A DNA stretch of 64,000 bases, from positions 3,162,001 to 3,226,000 of the forward strand of contig CAWHBY010000002.1 of the NCBI GenBank assembly GCA_963827855.1. Direction: 5' to 3'. This document shows, one piece after another, positions 62,305 through 64,000 of the stretch. The notes beneath the pieces are model-generated. The model made no database searches. It was not told the DNA's origin and saw only the letters and a list, made by a program, of their open reading frames with translations. A program made the position numbers and the translations under genes. This DNA comes from DTPU01 sp963827855. GTDB taxonomy: Bacteria; Planctomycetota; Phycisphaerae; Sedimentisphaerales; Anaerobacaceae. Numbering within the stretch: the first letter of the stretch is position 1; each line of letters opens with the position of its first letter.

Positions 62305-64000
62305 ATGACATTGTCTTCACAGACTATCCGGGCCACGGAGTAACGCTCTTGCTCGCGGGCGTTGCGACGGCACTCGTAGTGTGCTCGTTCCGAGCCAGCG
62401 AGCTGCGCCGGTTGCCGATGTTGCGCTGGGTGCTCGGTGCGCTCAGTCTGGTAACGGTTCTCGTGTTGATCGTTCTGACATGGAATCCCTCTCGAGTCAC
62501 TCAGACGCAGCGACGCCGGCAGAACACGCTGTGGGTGTGCTTCGACACCAGCGAGAGCATGAGTGTTACGGATGGCTCGCAGAGTCGCCTGGCCCAGGCC
62601 CGGGCGGCATTCGATCGATGCTTCGTCAAGGGTCGGGCAGACAGGCCTCGCTGCCGATGGTACGGTTTTGATAGCGAGTTTCGGGCCCTGTCGCCGATGG
62701 ACATCGGCCGGCAGTGGGGCGGTCGAAGCAACCTCGAGGTCGCCTGGGCCGGGCTGGCTGACGTCGTCCCGGCCAGCGATCAGGCCAAGGGGCAGGACGA
62801 GTTGAGCCCGTGTGGGATCGTTGTCTTCACCGATGGCCAAGTGGACAACAAGCAGGTGCAGTCCTATGCAAAGCTGCCCCAGAAAGACTGCCCGGTGGTC
62901 ATGGTGGCGTGCGGCAACGATGGGCCGTGCACAGATGTGAGCGTCCGGTCGGTCAAGGCTCCGATATCCGTACGTGCCGACCAGCCTTACGACATCGTGG
63001 CCCAGGTCGCGGCCCGCCATCTCGGCAATCAGCCGGTTGACGTGGAATTGTGGATCAACGACGTTCTGACCGATCACACATCTATGGTGATTGCGCAGCA
63101 AGAGGAACCGCAGGACGTTCGCTTCTCAACCTATGCCCTGGCGCCCGGCGTGGATGAGGTTAGGGTGGTGGCACGTGCCGCGGAGGGGGAGTTGAATGTG
63201 TCCAACAACGCGCGGTCGTGTCTCGTCGAAGTCCAGGCAGACGCCCCGCTGCGTGTGCTGCTCTATTCCCAGGTTGCGAGCTTTGACATGGCTGGGGTCA
63301 GGCAGTGTCTGACGCGAGATCTCAGAGTGCAGCTCGATTTCGTGTACGATGTCCTCATTGACGCCAATCTGCCCAAAGAGCAGGCCGACCGCCCCGGTCG
63401 TTTCCCGCAATCCCTCGGTCAGTTGAATCGATACGACCTGATCGTGCTGGGCCCTTGCCGGTTCGACCGGTTCTCCGGCGGGCAGATCGCGGGGCTCTAT
63501 GACTTCGTCACCAAGGGCGGCGGTTCGGTGGTCTTCCTGCCGGGTCGGGAGCCCTTCGGGCCGGAACCCTGTGACGTTGAAGCCATTCGCACGCTCGTGC
63601 CCGTCGATTTCAGCGTCGCCGTGAGTGCGCCGCCCCTGAAGGGCTTGAGTCTCACCCAAGAAGGTCGGGATCAACACTACTCGGAGTCCCTCTGCGAGGA
63701 AAGCCGAGGCAATGATGTGGATGTCGCCTATGCGTCGCTCAGCAAGAAGCCAGCCGCGTCCACGGTCCTGCGCTGTGGACAGCAACCCCTCGTCTGCACC
63801 CAGCGTCTGGGACGGGGCAAGACAGCGATGGTCAACAGCCGCAACCTGTATCAGCTCTATCGAGAGGATCAGGAGGGCGGCCCTCTGTTCAGGCTGCTCA
63901 GCGATATCATCACGGATGTGGGAGAGCGACCCCGTCGGCAGAGCCATATTGAAGTCTTCGTTCGGCGATCGAGCGATGCCGCAGACCTCGTCTTTGAAGC
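62301..64000 (+). CDS. Membrane vWA / GATase-like protein, 3' end beyond the window
   Basis: ATG 62301 (overlapping the previous stop as ATGA) opens a frame that is still open at 64000, so at least 566 residues are present. Two N-terminal helices (GVTLLLAGVATALVVCSF, and WVLGALSLVTVLVLIVLTW) precede a vWA domain with FDTSESMSVTDGS and IVVFTDGQVDNKQV. A CARDB-like beta domain and a GATase-like Rossmann segment follow (YDLIVLGPCRFDRFSGGQIA, TKGGGSVVFLPGREPFG). It resembles the BatA-type protein two genes earlier in layout and is the fifth gene of the operon. Confidence 0.85.
   Translation, partial: MNDIVFTDYPGHGVTLLLAGVATALVVCSFRASELRRLPMLRWVLGALSLVTVLVLIVLTWNPSRVTQTQRRRQNTLWVCFDTSESMSVTDGSQSRLAQARAAFDRCFVKGRADRPRCRWYGFDSEFRALSPMDIGRQWGGRSNLEVAWAGLADVVPASDQAKGQDELSPCGIVVFTDGQVDNKQVQSYAKLPQKDCPVVMVACGNDGPCTDVSVRSVKAPISVRADQPYDIVAQVAARHLGNQPVDVELWINDVLTDHTSMVIAQQEEPQDVRFSTYALAPGVDEVRVVARAAEGELNVSNNARSCLVEVQADAPLRVLLYSQVASFDMAGVRQCLTRDLRVQLDFVYDVLIDANLPKEQADRPGRFPQSLGQLNRYDLIVLGPCRFDRFSGGQIAGLYDFVTKGGGSVVFLPGREPFGPEPCDVEAIRTLVPVDFSVAVSAPPLKGLSLTQEGRDQHYSESLCEESRGNDVDVAYASLSKKPAASTVLRCGQQPLVCTQRLGRGKTAMVNSRNLYQLYREDQEGGPLFRLLSDIITDVGERPRRQSHIEVFVRRSSDAADLVFE

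Noticed and set aside
1..64000. Long overlapping open frames on the strand opposite most genes (for example opposite 34444-35910, 43357-44982 and 22798-24165)
   Set aside because: These are GC-rich shadow frames without ribosome binding sites or family motifs; the real genes lie in the other strand or frame.

Overview
The window reads as a high-GC segment of a planctomycete chromosome, probably class Phycisphaerae. That placement is inferred from gene content: modular LamG/discoidin surface proteins with the 'DDFESYND' module, prepilin-leader proteins, HAF and GLUG repeats, the N-terminus of a planctomycete-type ECF sigma factor at the left edge, and a MoxR-DUF58-BatA-DUF4175-vWA operon at the right edge. 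It is mainly a plant cell wall polysaccharide utilisation region.

Layout. 1-8.4 kb: partial sigma factor, a LamG/F5-8C binding protein, two tandem CE1 esterases and a GH10 xylanase-CE1 fusion (xylan and ferulate work). 8.6-16.5 kb: a second modular binding protein with a CBM42-like N-terminus, a malectin lipoprotein, a GH95 fucosidase/galactosidase and a DUF5060-DUF4038 hydrolase. 16.7-25.7 kb, minus strand: an eight-gene sugar operon with a ribose-type ABC importer (binding protein, DUF2291, ATPase, permease), a FucI/AraA-like isomerase, a split transketolase and an FGGY kinase. 25.8-33 kb, minus: two Sde0182/DUF1593 proteins, one fused behind DUF5060-DUF4038, a pectate lyase remnant and a third modular binding protein. 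33-42 kb: an AraC regulator, an NCS1-type transporter with a mini membrane protein, a cytoplasmic GH78 rhamnosidase, a secreted GH2 and an isochorismatase-like protein. 42.8-54.9 kb: an unassigned secreted TIM-barrel-like protein, REC-PAS-PAS, GLUG-FGE, a pilin-leader HAF protein, a truncated group II intron, a serine hydrolase and a CE1-metallo-beta-lactamase fusion. 55.2-64 kb: the MoxR/vWA operon, open at the right edge.

How it may fit together. Isomerase, FGGY kinase and split transketolase, with no aldolase, match the transketolase-type D-apiose pathway. DUF4038 proteins (the superfamily of the GH140 apiosidase) flank the operon. With GH95, GH78 and GH2 this resembles a rhamnogalacturonan-II type degradome. 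This is a hypothesis built from family membership. A 25-bp palindrome plus fixed tail occurs three times around the AraC gene and probably marks its regulon. A separate ~55-bp block lies at the same distance before the two plus-strand modular binding genes.

Caution. Many genes at 3.5-8.4 kb and 16.7-30.6 kb carry single-base frame breaks that leave family motifs intact on both sides. I treat these mostly as probable sequence errors, but true decay cannot be excluded from the sequence alone. No tRNA, rRNA or CRISPR was recognised. Positions I derived by counting may be off by one base.
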